Source: a virus. From it: DNA of 20,058 bases. The DNA is taken from IMG/VR virus record IMGVR_UViG_3300027773_000095, positions 1-20,058 of that record, one strand, 5' to 3'. The translations under genes and the position numbers were made by a program. Positions 1 through 7,587 of this stretch are shown in pieces. The notes below the pieces were generated by a model that did not search any database, had not been told where the DNA came from, and worked only from the letters and a program-made list of their open reading frames with translations. Position 1 is the first letter of the stretch, and each line of letters opens with the position of its first letter.

Positions 1-392
1 AGGGGCGGGGAGGGGAACGCCGTGACGTCCACGCCGCCGGACCGGTAGAGGGCGAGGCTGCCGAAATCGGGAACGACGATGGTGTCGCCCGCTTGCCAGG
101 CCGTCCCGCCCGCCGTGATCGTGAAGTTGACGACCGCGCTGGTGAACGGCGTGCCCACGGTGCCGGTGCCGAGCGCCCCGCTCACGCTGCCGGACACATC
201 GAACGTGGTGCTGCTCGTAAGCGTAACCGTGATCGTTTCGAGTACGCTGCTGGCCGTGCCGATCAGGTTCGTGATCCTGCCCGTACCCGCGCCGCTGTAG
301 GCAGGCTCCAGCGCGTGCCCTTTCAGCAGGAAGCTGTTCAGCCTGGCCATCAGGTCGGCAACGTCCGTGGCGGTTCCGATCTCGAAGCTCAC
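1..392 (-). CDS. Phage tail-region protein, partial (runs off left edge)
   Basis: A reading frame runs from a GTG at 392-390 to the left edge without a stop, giving about 130 residues. The GTG overlaps the tape measure stop codon as GTGA, a translational-coupling arrangement also used by other genes here. The product starts MSFEIGTATDVADLMARLNS and continues with a Thr/Ser/Gly/Val-rich beta-type stretch (SVSGALGTGTVGTPF, then FTITAGGTAWQAGDTIVV). Such strands are common in virion surface and tail proteins. Its place just after the tape measure gene is that of a minor tail or tail-tip protein. I do not recognise a specific family. The C-terminus lies outside the window. Confidence 0.7.
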   Translation of the reverse strand, partial: MSFEIGTATDVADLMARLNSFLLKGHALEPAYSGAGTGRITNLIGTASSVLETITVTLTSSTTFDVSGSVSGALGTGTVGTPFTSAVVNFTITAGGTAWQAGDTIVVPDFGSLALYRSGGVDVTAFPSPP

Positions 393-2977
393 CGTATCCC
401 CCTGCCCAGCGCGTTGTTCACAGCTTTGCGGTTGTTCTCCAGCGTGCGGACAATGACCCGCGACCACTGCGGGCTGGCTTCCAGCTTCTTGAGCACGAGT
501 TCCGGCTCGAGTCCGATGGTCAGGTCCGCGCGGCCATTTCCGCCGCCTGCGCCGCCCACTTCCACCAGTCCGCCTTCGGCGAATCCGCGGACGCCGCGAC
601 GCCGCAGCACAAGTGAACCGTCCGCGTTCAGTTCGTGGAGGAAATCGAGCACTCCCGGCTGGCGCACCACGGCGGCGCGCACCACGAACTCGTGGTCGCT
701 CAAACGGGCCGGAATGCTGTCGCTGGTGCCCGTGCCGGGGCCGCGAATCAGCCCTCCGCCAGCGGCCTTGACGACGCCGCCCTGGGAGAACAAACCGAAG
801 CCGCCGAAAGCGCCCAGCAATTTTTGGATCGCGAGGTTCGCGAGCATCTGCGCAGCGATCTGGCGCAGGCTGTCCACGACCGAGAGCGCCAGCTGGCGCA
901 TGGCGTCGCCGAAGCTCTCCGCGTTCTCAATGCCCTGCGTGAAGAAGTTTTGCAGGTTGCTGGTGAGAGATTGCTCGACGGCCGCCTTGAATTGCGCCAT
1001 CTGCTGCGCGGCGCGGTTGCTGCTGACAGCCAGCGCCTCAATGGACTGCGCGAACTCGCGGGCCTGAGCGATCTTCTGCGGGTCGCCCGTGGCCTCAGCC
1101 GCCGCGAGCAACGCCTGGGCGATCTGTCTCAGAAGAGGCAGGCGCTCGCGCTCCAGGGTCACGATCTGCTGCTCACCCTGGAACTGGAACAAGATGCCTT
1201 GCTGTACCTGTAGCTCGATGTCGCGCCGGTCGGCCTCAATCTGCGCAAGGGCTTGCCGCCCCTGGGTCAAGATCTCATCGAAGTTGATCTGCGCTAGGCC
1301 AGCGGTGCGTAGCTCCTCGACGCGTCGCGCACGCTCGGCATCAGCCACGCCCTGCTTGCGCAGAATCTCATCCAGCTTCCGCGCTTCTTCATCCAGCGCA
1401 GCGCGGGCCGCCGCAAAGCGGTTCCCCTGAAGCTCGGCCAGCTTGACCTCAAACGCGGTCTGCTCCTTCTCGAAGTCCCGCGTGGCCTTGCGCTCTTCGG
1501 CGGCCAGGTCTGCGATCTGCTCCTGTAGCTCGATGCGCCGGATGGCGATCTGATTCTCGATCTCAGCGATGTTCTTCTGCCGGTCGGTTTCCGTTTCGGT
1601 TTTCGCCAGCGGGCGCGTGCGCTCGAACTGGAGCCGCTTCTCCAGGACCTCGATCTCCTTCTGCGCTTCCTGCTCGATGATCGAGCGCCGGTTGTCGAAG
1701 AACTCGCGCAGGTTGATCAGCCCTTCCTCGAAACGCCGCTTTTCCTCCGCCGTCTGCGCCTTCAGGTTGGCCTTCAGCAGGTTGAGCTCGTTCTCAAGCA
1801 ACTGCTCCTGTAGGGCGCGCTCGGCTTTGGCGTTGCGCTCGCGGTCTTGCAGGTTGGCGCTGGTTTCCCGCTTGCGAATGCGCCGCCGCGCGGCAGATTG
1901 CTCGCGGTTCTGGCCGTCGAGTGCCTGGAAGATCCTCGCGACGCGCTCTTCGATCTTTTTGTCCAGATCGTCGGCATCCGCGACGATGCCGTTCTTGAAG
2001 TCTTCCCATCCCTGGCGGATGTTCCCTTGCAGAACATTCGCTACCAGCCTGCCGCCGTGCACAATCAGAGCTGTTGTGCGGCCCACAATCTTCACCAGGC
2101 CCGCGCCCACGGCGGTCAGGAGCACGACGATGCCCTTCAGCACCTTGCCTGCGAAGTCGCCCAACTCGCGGAAGGCGTTGACACCGTCACCCGTGGCGGC
2201 TTCTACCAGCGCATCAGCCGCATCCGCGATGGCCGGAGCCAGGCCTGCCGTGAACTGTGTGGCGATGCCCTCGGCGGTGCTCTGCAGGTCCGTCATGGCG
2301 TCGTTCGCGCGCTGGGCGGCGTCGGCCAAGTCGTGGTTCACCACCAGGCCCAGCTTCTCGGCCTTCTGGCGCAGCTTCTCGAACCCGCCGTCAGCCAGAT
2401 CCTCAATCAGCGGCAGCAGCTCGGCCCCTTGTTTGCCGAAGAACTCCATCGCCAGGCCGGTGCGCTTGGCCCCAGGTTCCAGCTTGGCCAAGGCGTCCAC
2501 GACCTTGAGAAACCGCGTGTCCTGGTCGAGCCCTTCGAGCGCCTTACTGCTGCCGAATAGTTGCTCGACAGCGTCGCGGGCGCTGCGCAGGCCCTGGTCG
2601 TAGTCATCGGTGGCCTTGGTGAACTTGACCAGTGTGCTGCGCAGTTGCTCCTGGTCGAGATCGGCGGTTCGCGCGGCGAAGGAAAGCGTGCTGAGGGTTT
2701 CTACCGTGAGGCCAGTTTTCTGTTCGAGCTTGCCCAGCGCGTCAGCGTTCTCCAAAGCACGCTTGGTGAGCACGGTCGCGCCCGCAGCGATAGCGGCAAA
2801 GCTCAACGTGGGTAGCAGTCGGCCCAGGGCGGCAGCCTGGCCGGAAAGGAAATTCAGGGCGTGCCCTGCGCCTTTGCCGGACTTCTCGGCTTCGGCCTGA
2901 ATTCGCTTGAAGGCGTTAACGACCTCCTGGACGCCTTCGGCGCTGAGTCTTACCCGAACATCGGGCGCTTGAGCCAT
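389..2977 (-). CDS. Tail tape measure protein (lambda gpH-like)
   Basis: This 862-residue protein sets tail length and occupies the tail lumen before DNA ejection. The N-terminal 60 residues resemble the start of phage tape measure proteins, and hydrophobic stretches follow near residues 50-75 and 275-300. A long charged coiled coil (roughly 330-650, rich in Glu, Arg, Gln and Leu) fills the middle. The C-terminal part has a Gly-rich segment ending in SDSIPARLSDHEFVV, typical of this family. It is the longest gene in the tail cluster and follows the G/GT chaperones, as in lambda. An AAGGAG at 2984-2989 lies just upstream of the ATG. Lambda gpH is 853 residues, so a tail of similar length (very roughly 130-150 nm) is inferred. 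Confidence 0.95.
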   Translation of the reverse strand: MAQAPDVRVRLSAEGVQEVVNAFKRIQAEAEKSGKGAGHALNFLSGQAAALGRLLPTLSFAAIAAGATVLTKRALENADALGKLEQKTGLTVETLSTLSFAARTADLDQEQLRSTLVKFTKATDDYDQGLRSARDAVEQLFGSSKALEGLDQDTRFLKVVDALAKLEPGAKRTGLAMEFFGKQGAELLPLIEDLADGGFEKLRQKAEKLGLVVNHDLADAAQRANDAMTDLQSTAEGIATQFTAGLAPAIADAADALVEAATGDGVNAFRELGDFAGKVLKGIVVLLTAVGAGLVKIVGRTTALIVHGGRLVANVLQGNIRQGWEDFKNGIVADADDLDKKIEERVARIFQALDGQNREQSAARRRIRKRETSANLQDRERNAKAERALQEQLLENELNLLKANLKAQTAEEKRRFEEGLINLREFFDNRRSIIEQEAQKEIEVLEKRLQFERTRPLAKTETETDRQKNIAEIENQIAIRRIELQEQIADLAAEERKATRDFEKEQTAFEVKLAELQGNRFAAARAALDEEARKLDEILRKQGVADAERARRVEELRTAGLAQINFDEILTQGRQALAQIEADRRDIELQVQQGILFQFQGEQQIVTLERERLPLLRQIAQALLAAAEATGDPQKIAQAREFAQSIEALAVSSNRAAQQMAQFKAAVEQSLTSNLQNFFTQGIENAESFGDAMRQLALSVVDSLRQIAAQMLANLAIQKLLGAFGGFGLFSQGGVVKAAGGGLIRGPGTGTSDSIPARLSDHEFVVRAAVVRQPGVLDFLHELNADGSLVLRRRGVRGFAEGGLVEVGGAGGGNGRADLTIGLEPELVLKKLEASPQWSRVIVRTLENNRKAVNNALGRGIR

Positions 2978-2980
2978 CGA

Positions 2981-3675
2981 CTACTCCTTCAGGATTGCAG
3001 GCACTTCCGGCGGCTTCTTGCGTTTCGTCGCGCCAGTGGCGGCCAGAACCGCCCACGCCAGGTACTCGACGTGGTAGTCGCGCCGCGCGTCCTCGCGCAG
3101 TTTGTTCTCGTAGGTGGCCAGGGCTTCGGCCAGCGGCCAGCGCGTAATCTCCGCGTAGCGCCCCACGTCATAGCCTGCAAGCTCGCGCACCAGCTGGCCC
3201 CATTCGCCGTAGTCATTCAGTAGGGCGGCACGGGCACGAACGCGGGCGGCTGCGGCTGCTCGGGCTGGGGCTGGCTTCCCGCTGTCGAAGCAGTGACGGA
3301 ATCGGCATAGGAGCGCAGCCCGGCCTCTAAAAAACCCGTGAGCAGCGAGATGATGGCGCTCTTGACGGCGGCCTTGTCCTCATCGGCTGCCAGCCCGCGC
3401 ATGAAGACGGCCGTCAGCTCGGCACGCTCAGGCGACCAATGCTCATCGGGCACGCCGTCCGGCAGCAGCATTCCACCCAGCAGCGTGAACGCTTTGCCGC
3501 TGCCGATCACTTCATGTAGCAGCCGGACAGCGAACTCCTCTGGCCTCTCGCCGGGCCGCAGACGCACAGCGTCCAGGCCAGCTTCGCGGATGTGCTTCAT
3601 CAGCCAGAAGTCATGCTCGATGGTGCTGCGCTTCGCCGCGCGCCACTTCTGCCCGCCGATCTCCAGGTAGTCCAT
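2981..3675 (-). CDS. Tail assembly chaperone GT frameshift fusion
   Basis: Reading the chaperone gene to the heptamer at 3334-3328 and slipping back one base gives an open frame to a TAG at 2981. The result is about 231 residues: 116 from the upstream frame and 115 from the -1 frame. The extension is Ala/Arg-rich at first. It then becomes clearly protein-like from LLNDYGEWGQLVRELAGYDVG onward, and that segment has no ATG, GTG or TTG start in front of it, which argues for frameshifted rather than independent translation. In lambda, gpG and the -1 product gpGT are both needed to load the tape measure protein and recruit tail tube subunits. The stop is followed at once by the tape measure ribosome binding site. 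Confidence 0.8.
3217..3675 (-). CDS. Tail assembly chaperone G (unshifted product)
   Basis: This 152-residue protein starts MDYLEIGGQKWRAAKRST and ends in a Pro/Gln-rich tail. It lies between the major tail tube gene and the tape measure gene, the position of gpG-type tail assembly chaperones (lambda gpG is 140 residues). The ATG at 3675 has a strong AGGAGGAG a few bases upstream. Its frame contains an in-phase T-TTT-TTA slippery heptamer. The short Pro-rich end after that point is what ribosomes make when they do not slip. Family assignment rests on position, size and the frameshift signal more than on residue motifs. Confidence 0.8.
   Translation of the reverse strand: MDYLEIGGQKWRAAKRSTIEHDFWLMKHIREAGLDAVRLRPGERPEEFAVRLLHEVIGSGKAFTLLGGMLLPDGVPDEHWSPERAELTAVFMRGLAADEDKAAVKSAIISLLTGFLEAGLRSYADSVTASTAGSQPQPEQPQPPAFVPVPPY
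3328..3334 (-). other. -1 programmed ribosomal frameshift heptamer TTTTTTA
   Basis: On the minus strand the chaperone codons read GGT TTT TTA GAG, so T-TTT-TTA sits exactly in the X-XXY-YYZ phase needed for -1 slippage. After slipping the frame stays open for 115 codons and carries the T-domain-like sequence. The same heptamer (U UUU UUA) is the well-known retroviral gag-pol slip site. Lambda uses GGGAAAG at the equivalent place. I did not establish a downstream stimulatory structure. Confidence 0.8.
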
Positions 3676-3690
3676 CCGTCTCCTCCTATG

Positions 3691-3717
3691 AAAAGGGGAG
3701 CGGTCCTACCGCTCCCC
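3691..3717 (-). terminator. Intrinsic terminator/attenuator between tail tube and chaperone genes
   Basis: The minus strand reads GGGGAGCGGT, loop AGG, ACCGCTCCCC, then TTTT. This is a perfect 10-bp GC-rich stem followed by a short U-run, oriented to stop transcription coming from the tail tube gene. It lies 27 bases beyond that gene's stop and just before the chaperone Shine-Dalgarno. Partial termination here would give more tail tube mRNA than chaperone and tape measure mRNA, matching the copy numbers of these proteins in virions. The U-run is only four residues, so read-through is expected. Confidence 0.8.
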
Positions 3718-3743
3718 TGGCGTCCACGTTGCGGAGCGCCCGT

Positions 3744-4510
3744 TTAGAGCTTGCGCGCCACGAAGAACTGTTCACCGGCAGGCTTCGCCGTGTCCTTCTG
3801 TGCCTTGCCGCGCAGGGTGAACGTGCCGAACTCCTCGGAGATGAACTGCAACTCGCCGTCGGGGTTGACTGTGAGCTTGTGGATGTCCACTTCCCAGCGC
3901 GGGCCGGAGGCCTGGTTCGCGGCGCTGAAGTACTTCAGCCTGCCTTCGACCTTCCCAACAGAGAGCCCGCGGACTTGCGTCGTCGTGACGGCTGCCGCGC
4001 TGCCATCCCAGGTGGTCACGGCCTCAGTGAACACGCCCCCCGACTTGATCTTCACCAGCCCAAGCTCGGTATTGAGTTCGTAGTCGGTGCCCAGCACGCC
4101 CGTGGTCACGCCCTGCTTAACGGCAGTGACGGTCACCTGCTTGAAGCCCAGGTAGTACCAGCGGTCGAACTTGAGCGCCGCGCTCCCGTTGATCTGGCGG
4201 CCCGTGGATGTGCTGGACGAAGCTTGAGAGAACGACGCCGTGTCGCCCAGCAGCGCCAGGGCCAGGTTTTCCGGGTCGTACTCGCTGAGCACGAGACTTC
4301 GGCTTCGCTGCCGATCACGGCCTCCTTGTAGATGCCGCGCGCGCCGTCCATCGAAGATTTCTTCTGGACCGTCTCGACGGTGGTCGTGATGGCCAGCGAC
4401 TCGACATTGCCGAGATGCCGGTAGCCCGTCGGGTTGCCGTTCGCGTCGAAGCGATCAAACAGCACCTCGCCCGCTCCGAGCGAAAGATTTCCTGCATCCG
4501 GTGTTGGCAT
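3744..4510 (-). CDS. Major tail tube protein (gpV position), interrupted by a frameshift
   Basis: Two overlapping frames together make one protein. The first starts at the ATG at 4510 (MPTPDAGNLSLGAGEVLFDRF) and is collinear with a tail tube protein until EAVIGSEAEVS. The next frame continues from about 4292 with VLSEYDPENLALALLGDTAS and ends at 3744. The split is at the minus-strand sequence GAA GTC TC GTG CTC, near 4290-4297, where restoring one base gives an uninterrupted 255-residue product (lambda gpV is 246). A strong GGAGG precedes the ATG. The protein would polymerise into the tail tube. As read, translation gives a chimeric C-terminus after about residue 72. Whether this is a real mutation or a sequence error cannot be told from the window. 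Confidence 0.8.
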
Positions 4511-4536
4511 GTGTTCTTACCTCCAAAAAGTTGGTC

Positions 4537-5178
4537 TTACCGCGACAGCGCCACGCCGATGGCGATACCCACGCCCACCTTGCCCAGCGTGCTGAAGAAC
4601 CGCTTCGCCTTGCTGCCGCCCTTCGCGGCTTTTTCCCAGCGTTCGGCCTTTTCTTCAGCGGCCTTGGCCTTCTCCTCAGCCGCCTGAATCTGCGCGCGCA
4701 GATCGGCTGTGTCCTGCTCACACTTGCCCAGGGCGGCCTGGTCCTGGCGGCACTCGACAATCTCGCGCGCAAGCTCGACGGCCGTTTGCTCGGGCATGAC
4801 GCTGTACTTGGGCGCATCCGGCAGTTGCTCAACGACCTGCGGCTTCAGCTCGTCGCGCTTTACTTCGGCTACGGCGCCTTCTGCCTGGGGCACGTACTTC
4901 TCGATCACACGCACGGCCTGGGCCTGCGTTCTGATTTCGCGCTTCTCCCGCTCCCACGCCTCGCGCTCGCGCTGCCACTGCTTCTCGCGCTGCTCGATGC
5001 GTTGTTGCGCCTCTTCAATGCGCTTCTGCTTTGCCGCAATCACTTCGTCTTTGGCCTTGCCGTAGGCCTCGGCCTCTGCGGTTAGCTTCACCTGCTGGAG
5101 GTACAGATAGGCGAAGAACACGCCCAACAACAGCAGGATGCCCACGGTCACGCCCAGCAGCTTTTCGGTCAGCGTCAC
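4537..5178 (-). CDS. Membrane-anchored coiled-coil protein of unknown function
   Basis: The start is a GTG at 5178 overlapping the stop of the upstream gene (GTGA), giving 213 residues beginning MTLTEKLLGVTVGILLLLG. Residues about 6-28 form a hydrophobic helix, followed by a long Glu/Lys/Gln/Arg coiled coil (about 30-90) and an Ala/Glu/Lys coiled coil near 150-190. Two cysteines occur in the ECRQDQAALGKCEQD segment. The last 20 residues are again weakly hydrophobic (VGVGIAIGVALSR). One N-terminal anchor plus a coiled coil resembles inner-membrane spanins (Rz-like). However, the gene sits between the tail terminator and tail tube genes rather than in a lysis cassette, and I found no embedded Rz1-like lipoprotein frame. 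Function unassigned. A longer in-frame extension upstream merely overlaps the neighbouring gene. Confidence 0.75.
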   Translation of the reverse strand: MTLTEKLLGVTVGILLLLGVFFAYLYLQQVKLTAEAEAYGKAKDEVIAAKQKRIEEAQQRIEQREKQWQREREAWEREKREIRTQAQAVRVIEKYVPQAEGAVAEVKRDELKPQVVEQLPDAPKYSVMPEQTAVELAREIVECRQDQAALGKCEQDTADLRAQIQAAEEKAKAAEEKAERWEKAAKGGSKAKRFFSTLGKVGVGIAIGVALSR

Positions 5179-5618
5179 GATTTGTTCTCCGGGTCGAAGC
5201 GGCTCGTGCTGTAGCGCACGACGAAGTCCACGGCGGCCACGCTGTAGTCCGCGTCCGTGGCGTCGTCCGCGTCCCAGTCCGTGGATTCCTCGGTGATCTC
5301 CAGTGCCAGCCCGCCGAGGCTCTGATCGGCCATGACCGACTGCACGGCCCACTTGCGGAGCGCGTCGTTCGCCTGGTCGTCGCCGACGACGCGGCATTTC
5401 ACCTCGACCCGCAGCCTGCGCTCGACCAGCGGACTGCGCCGGTTGTCGGTCGCGCGGGTCACTTCTTCGCGGATTGGGTACACGCTGATCATGGGCAGCT
5501 GCGACTTCTCGATGGACTGCCGCCGCGAGCGATTCACCGTCAGGCCCGCAGGCTTGCCCGCGCCGTCAAGCGCCGCTACGACCGCTTGAAGTAGCCGTTC
5601 CGTGTAGGAATCCGCCAC
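5175..5618 (-). CDS. Tail terminator / minor tail protein U-like
   Basis: This 147-residue protein starts MADSYTERLLQAVVAALDGAGKPAGL. It contains a SQLPMISVYPIREEV segment and a C-terminal AAVDFVVRYSTSR strand. This layout (N-terminal helix, central strand with a proline-rich turn, final strand ending near RYST) is that of siphophage tail terminator proteins such as lambda gpU (131 residues). These form a ring that stops tail tube growth and makes the tail side of the head-tail joint. It follows the gpFII-like gene and precedes the tail tube gene apart from one inserted membrane-protein gene, agreeing with lambda order. Confidence 0.8.
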   Translation of the reverse strand: MADSYTERLLQAVVAALDGAGKPAGLTVNRSRRQSIEKSQLPMISVYPIREEVTRATDNRRSPLVERRLRVEVKCRVVGDDQANDALRKWAVQSVMADQSLGGLALEITEESTDWDADDATDADYSVAAVDFVVRYSTSRFDPENKS

Positions 5619-5621
5619 GCG

Positions 5622-5918
5622 CTACACCTTCCTCAAGAGCAACTCCGTGATCGCCCCATCGCCCTGCCGCAGCCGCCGCCAGACCCTGTAGCTCACACCG
5701 TCCACCGTGCAGGCGTCGTCGTTCGCCACGTTCGGGAAGTCGCTCGTCTTGATCGTGGCCACGGCCACGCGCATGATCTGGCCCGCCCCGCCGTCCTGCT
5801 CCAGACCGACTTCGTCGCGCTCGTCGAACAGGCACGGCTTGGTGACGCCGCCGATGGTGATGCTGTGCCCCCAGTCGGCCAGCATCGTGTCCACGTCGGC
5901 GTCACCGAAGAAAGCCAC
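5622..5918 (-). CDS. Head-tail joining protein (gpFII-like)
   Basis: The 98-residue product starts at a GTG at 5918 (MAFFGDADVDTMLADWGHSITIGG) with a purine-rich GAGGTGG upstream. It is a small beta-rich protein with VRVAVATIKTSDFPNVANDD in the middle and a C-terminal YRVWRRLRQGDGAITELLLRKV. Size, the 'initial helix then ITIGG..KPCLFD' pattern and position between capsid and tail terminator genes fit the lambda gpFII family (117 residues), which attaches the finished tail to the head. Assignment rests partly on synteny. Confidence 0.7.
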   Translation of the reverse strand: MAFFGDADVDTMLADWGHSITIGGVTKPCLFDERDEVGLEQDGGAGQIMRVAVATIKTSDFPNVANDDACTVDGVSYRVWRRLRQGDGAITELLLRKV

Positions 5919-5939
5919 CCGCCCACCTCGCTACTCGCT

Positions 5940-6119
5940 TCAGTTCCTGTCCTTGCCTCCGGCTTCCTGTGCCTCCTCGTCTTCGACCGGAGACAAGACA
6001 CCGCCCAGGTAAGGCTCGGCTTCTTCCGGACGCAGCCGGATGGTTTCGCCCGGCATCACCGTCTTGCCCTTGTGCCCTTCGAGCACCCAGTTCGCCCGGT
6101 ACAGCTTCTCTCCTGCCAT
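5940..6119 (-). CDS. Small phage protein at the gpFI position
   Basis: I chose the ATG at 6119, which has GGAGGAG a few bases upstream, over a longer upstream frame that would overlap the capsid gene with Arg-rich sequence. The product is 59 residues: MAGEKLYRANWVLEGHKGKT, then an acidic Glu/Asp-rich C-terminus. It lies between the capsid and gpFII-like genes, where lambda encodes gpFI, a packaging-accessory protein. The sequence is too short and too unlike gpFI for a functional claim. Confidence 0.65.
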   Translation of the reverse strand: MAGEKLYRANWVLEGHKGKTVMPGETIRLRPEEAEPYLGGVLSPVEDEEAQEAGGKDRN

Positions 6120-6151
6120 CAGTGCTCCTCCTTCAAGTGTGACGTTGCGCC

Positions 6152-7174
6152 TCAGATGACCTGCACGGCCATCGAAGCGTTCGGGCGGTAGGGCACGACG
6201 AGCGGCGCGGACTGCATCATCAGGAACCGCACGGGCGGATCTTCGACGAACCACGACTTGCTGAAGAACTCGCGCGCCTGGAAGCCGGCCTGCTCGTCCC
6301 GGATCGCCCCAAAGTGCCGCGTGCCCAGCAGCCCGTTTTGCGCGACCAGGATCACCCAGCCATCCTGAATGATCGCGACCTCAGTGCCTGTTTGCGGGTC
6401 TACATACCAGCCGGTGTAAACCCACAGGCGCTTGCCGCCGATGGTGCCTTTGAACTCCAGTCCCTCGACACTGGCGATGGGAATCTGGAAATTGGCGAGC
6501 TGGCCCAGTTGGGTGTCAATGGCGTTCTGCGCGTCCGTGTTCTCGCGGAATTTCCGCCAAGCCCCGACCGTGAACAGAACGTCGGTGACCGTAGCGCCGC
6601 TGGCCTGCGCGACCGTGAGCGCCCAGTCTTCGAGGTTATTGAGCGGCTTCACGCCCGCGTCACCCCACTTGCTGCCAGCGCCCAGTGTGAGCGTGTGACC
6701 CACGGCGCGGCCAAAGTCCACGACGACGCCGGGGAAACCTTCCCCCGTAATCGTGGCCTTGCCAGTGCGCAGTACTTCGGCGGCCATGACCTCCAGCCGC
6801 CGCGTGAGCATGGCAAGCTGGTCTTCGAGAGCGACAGCCAGGTTCGCGCGGGCGCGATCCATGTTGGAGAGGTCGCCGCCGATGCGCTCACCAGCGCGCC
6901 GCTTGAGCGCCTTTGAAGGATCGAAGACGCGCTTGTCCTTGATGTAGGCTGGCGTGAAGGTGTTGGTCTTGTAGCCCAGGCCCTCGACCACCTTGCCTTC
7001 CTTGAGCGGATGGACGAACGGAGCGATGCGCCGCTTGCCGTCGGCCACGTCGAACTTGATCTCCTCCTGTTCAGAGGTGACCACGTTCTGGAAGAACATA
7101 TCGAGCAGGAACGACGGCGGGCGCAGCAGCGAATCCACGACGCCGTTCAGAAATGCAGTGGTGTAGATGTTCAC
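6152..7174 (-). CDS. Major capsid protein (lambda gpE family)
   Basis: A 340-residue protein (lambda gpE has 341) with the gpE-family pattern: N-terminal helix with PPSFLLDMFF, then an EEIKFDVADGKRRIAPFV segment, then TFTPAYIKDKRVFDPSKAL. The C-terminal region has FFSKSWFVEDPPVRFLMMQS, where gpE-type capsids place their conserved late strands. It folds as an HK97-type coat protein and forms the icosahedral shell. The start is a GTG at 7174 with AAGGAGGAG upstream. It follows the gpD-like gene by 12 bases, the expected D-E order. Confidence 0.92.
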   Translation of the reverse strand: MNIYTTAFLNGVVDSLLRPPSFLLDMFFQNVVTSEQEEIKFDVADGKRRIAPFVHPLKEGKVVEGLGYKTNTFTPAYIKDKRVFDPSKALKRRAGERIGGDLSNMDRARANLAVALEDQLAMLTRRLEVMAAEVLRTGKATITGEGFPGVVVDFGRAVGHTLTLGAGSKWGDAGVKPLNNLEDWALTVAQASGATVTDVLFTVGAWRKFRENTDAQNAIDTQLGQLANFQIPIASVEGLEFKGTIGGKRLWVYTGWYVDPQTGTEVAIIQDGWVILVAQNGLLGTRHFGAIRDEQAGFQAREFFSKSWFVEDPPVRFLMMQSAPLVVPYRPNASMAVQVI

Positions 7175-7186
7175 TTTCGCTCCTCC

Positions 7187-7561
7187 TTAGGCGCTCACCG
7201 GCTTGTGCAGGTAGATGTTGAGATCGCGCAGCCCCGAGCGCACGCTATCGGCGGTGTGCCCGGTGCCGTAGGTGATCGCGTTCTCGTTGAAATCGCCGCT
7301 GATGTAGACGATTCCGCCCTTGTCTCCACCTGTGGCGTCTACATCCTCAGCAAGGATGGCCACGGGGGTTTGCGAGCCGTCAGCGGCACCGGCCAGGCTG
7401 AGCACGTACTTGCCTGAAGCTGTGATCTTGCCGAGCAGCGTCCCGCGTACGAGGTTCTGGCCCGACGCGATGGTCACGTCGAGCGTGCGGATGGGAAAAT
7501 CGCCTGCGTGCAGGCGATCCGGCGTGTAGCTCTCCGTGCTGAATTTCGGTTGCAGGTCCAT
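7187..7561 (-). CDS. Head decoration protein (gpD-like)
   Basis: A 124-residue beta-rich protein starting MDLQPKFSTESYTPDRLHAG. It contains GTLLGKIT (a short strand-turn of the gpD family), a central PVAILAEDVDATGGDKGGIVYISGDFNENAI and a C-terminal LRDLNIYLHKPV. Lambda gpD (110 residues) trimers cap the expanded capsid and stabilise it against DNA pressure. The gene precedes the major capsid gene, as in lambda, and has GAGGAG six bases before its ATG. Confidence 0.88.
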   Translation of the reverse strand: MDLQPKFSTESYTPDRLHAGDFPIRTLDVTIASGQNLVRGTLLGKITASGKYVLSLAGAADGSQTPVAILAEDVDATGGDKGGIVYISGDFNENAITYGTGHTADSVRSGLRDLNIYLHKPVSA

Positions 7562-7587
7562 TGCGTTCTCCTCTCTCGTTTAGCTCG

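Noticed and set aside
1569-2603. Long plus-strand frame (344 codons) opposite the tape measure gene
   Set aside because: Ser/Arg/Pro-rich composition with no motif. It mirrors a gene with strong family evidence, as expected in GC-rich DNA.
2989-3216. Minus-strand ATG frame directly after the chaperone stop (75 codons)
   Set aside because: Trp/Arg-rich nonsense. The -1 frame in the same DNA gives a sensible T-domain.
4455-4832. Minus-strand frame embedded in the membrane coiled-coil gene, considered as an Rz1-like lipoprotein
   Set aside because: No signal peptide or lipobox, and Arg-rich shadow composition.
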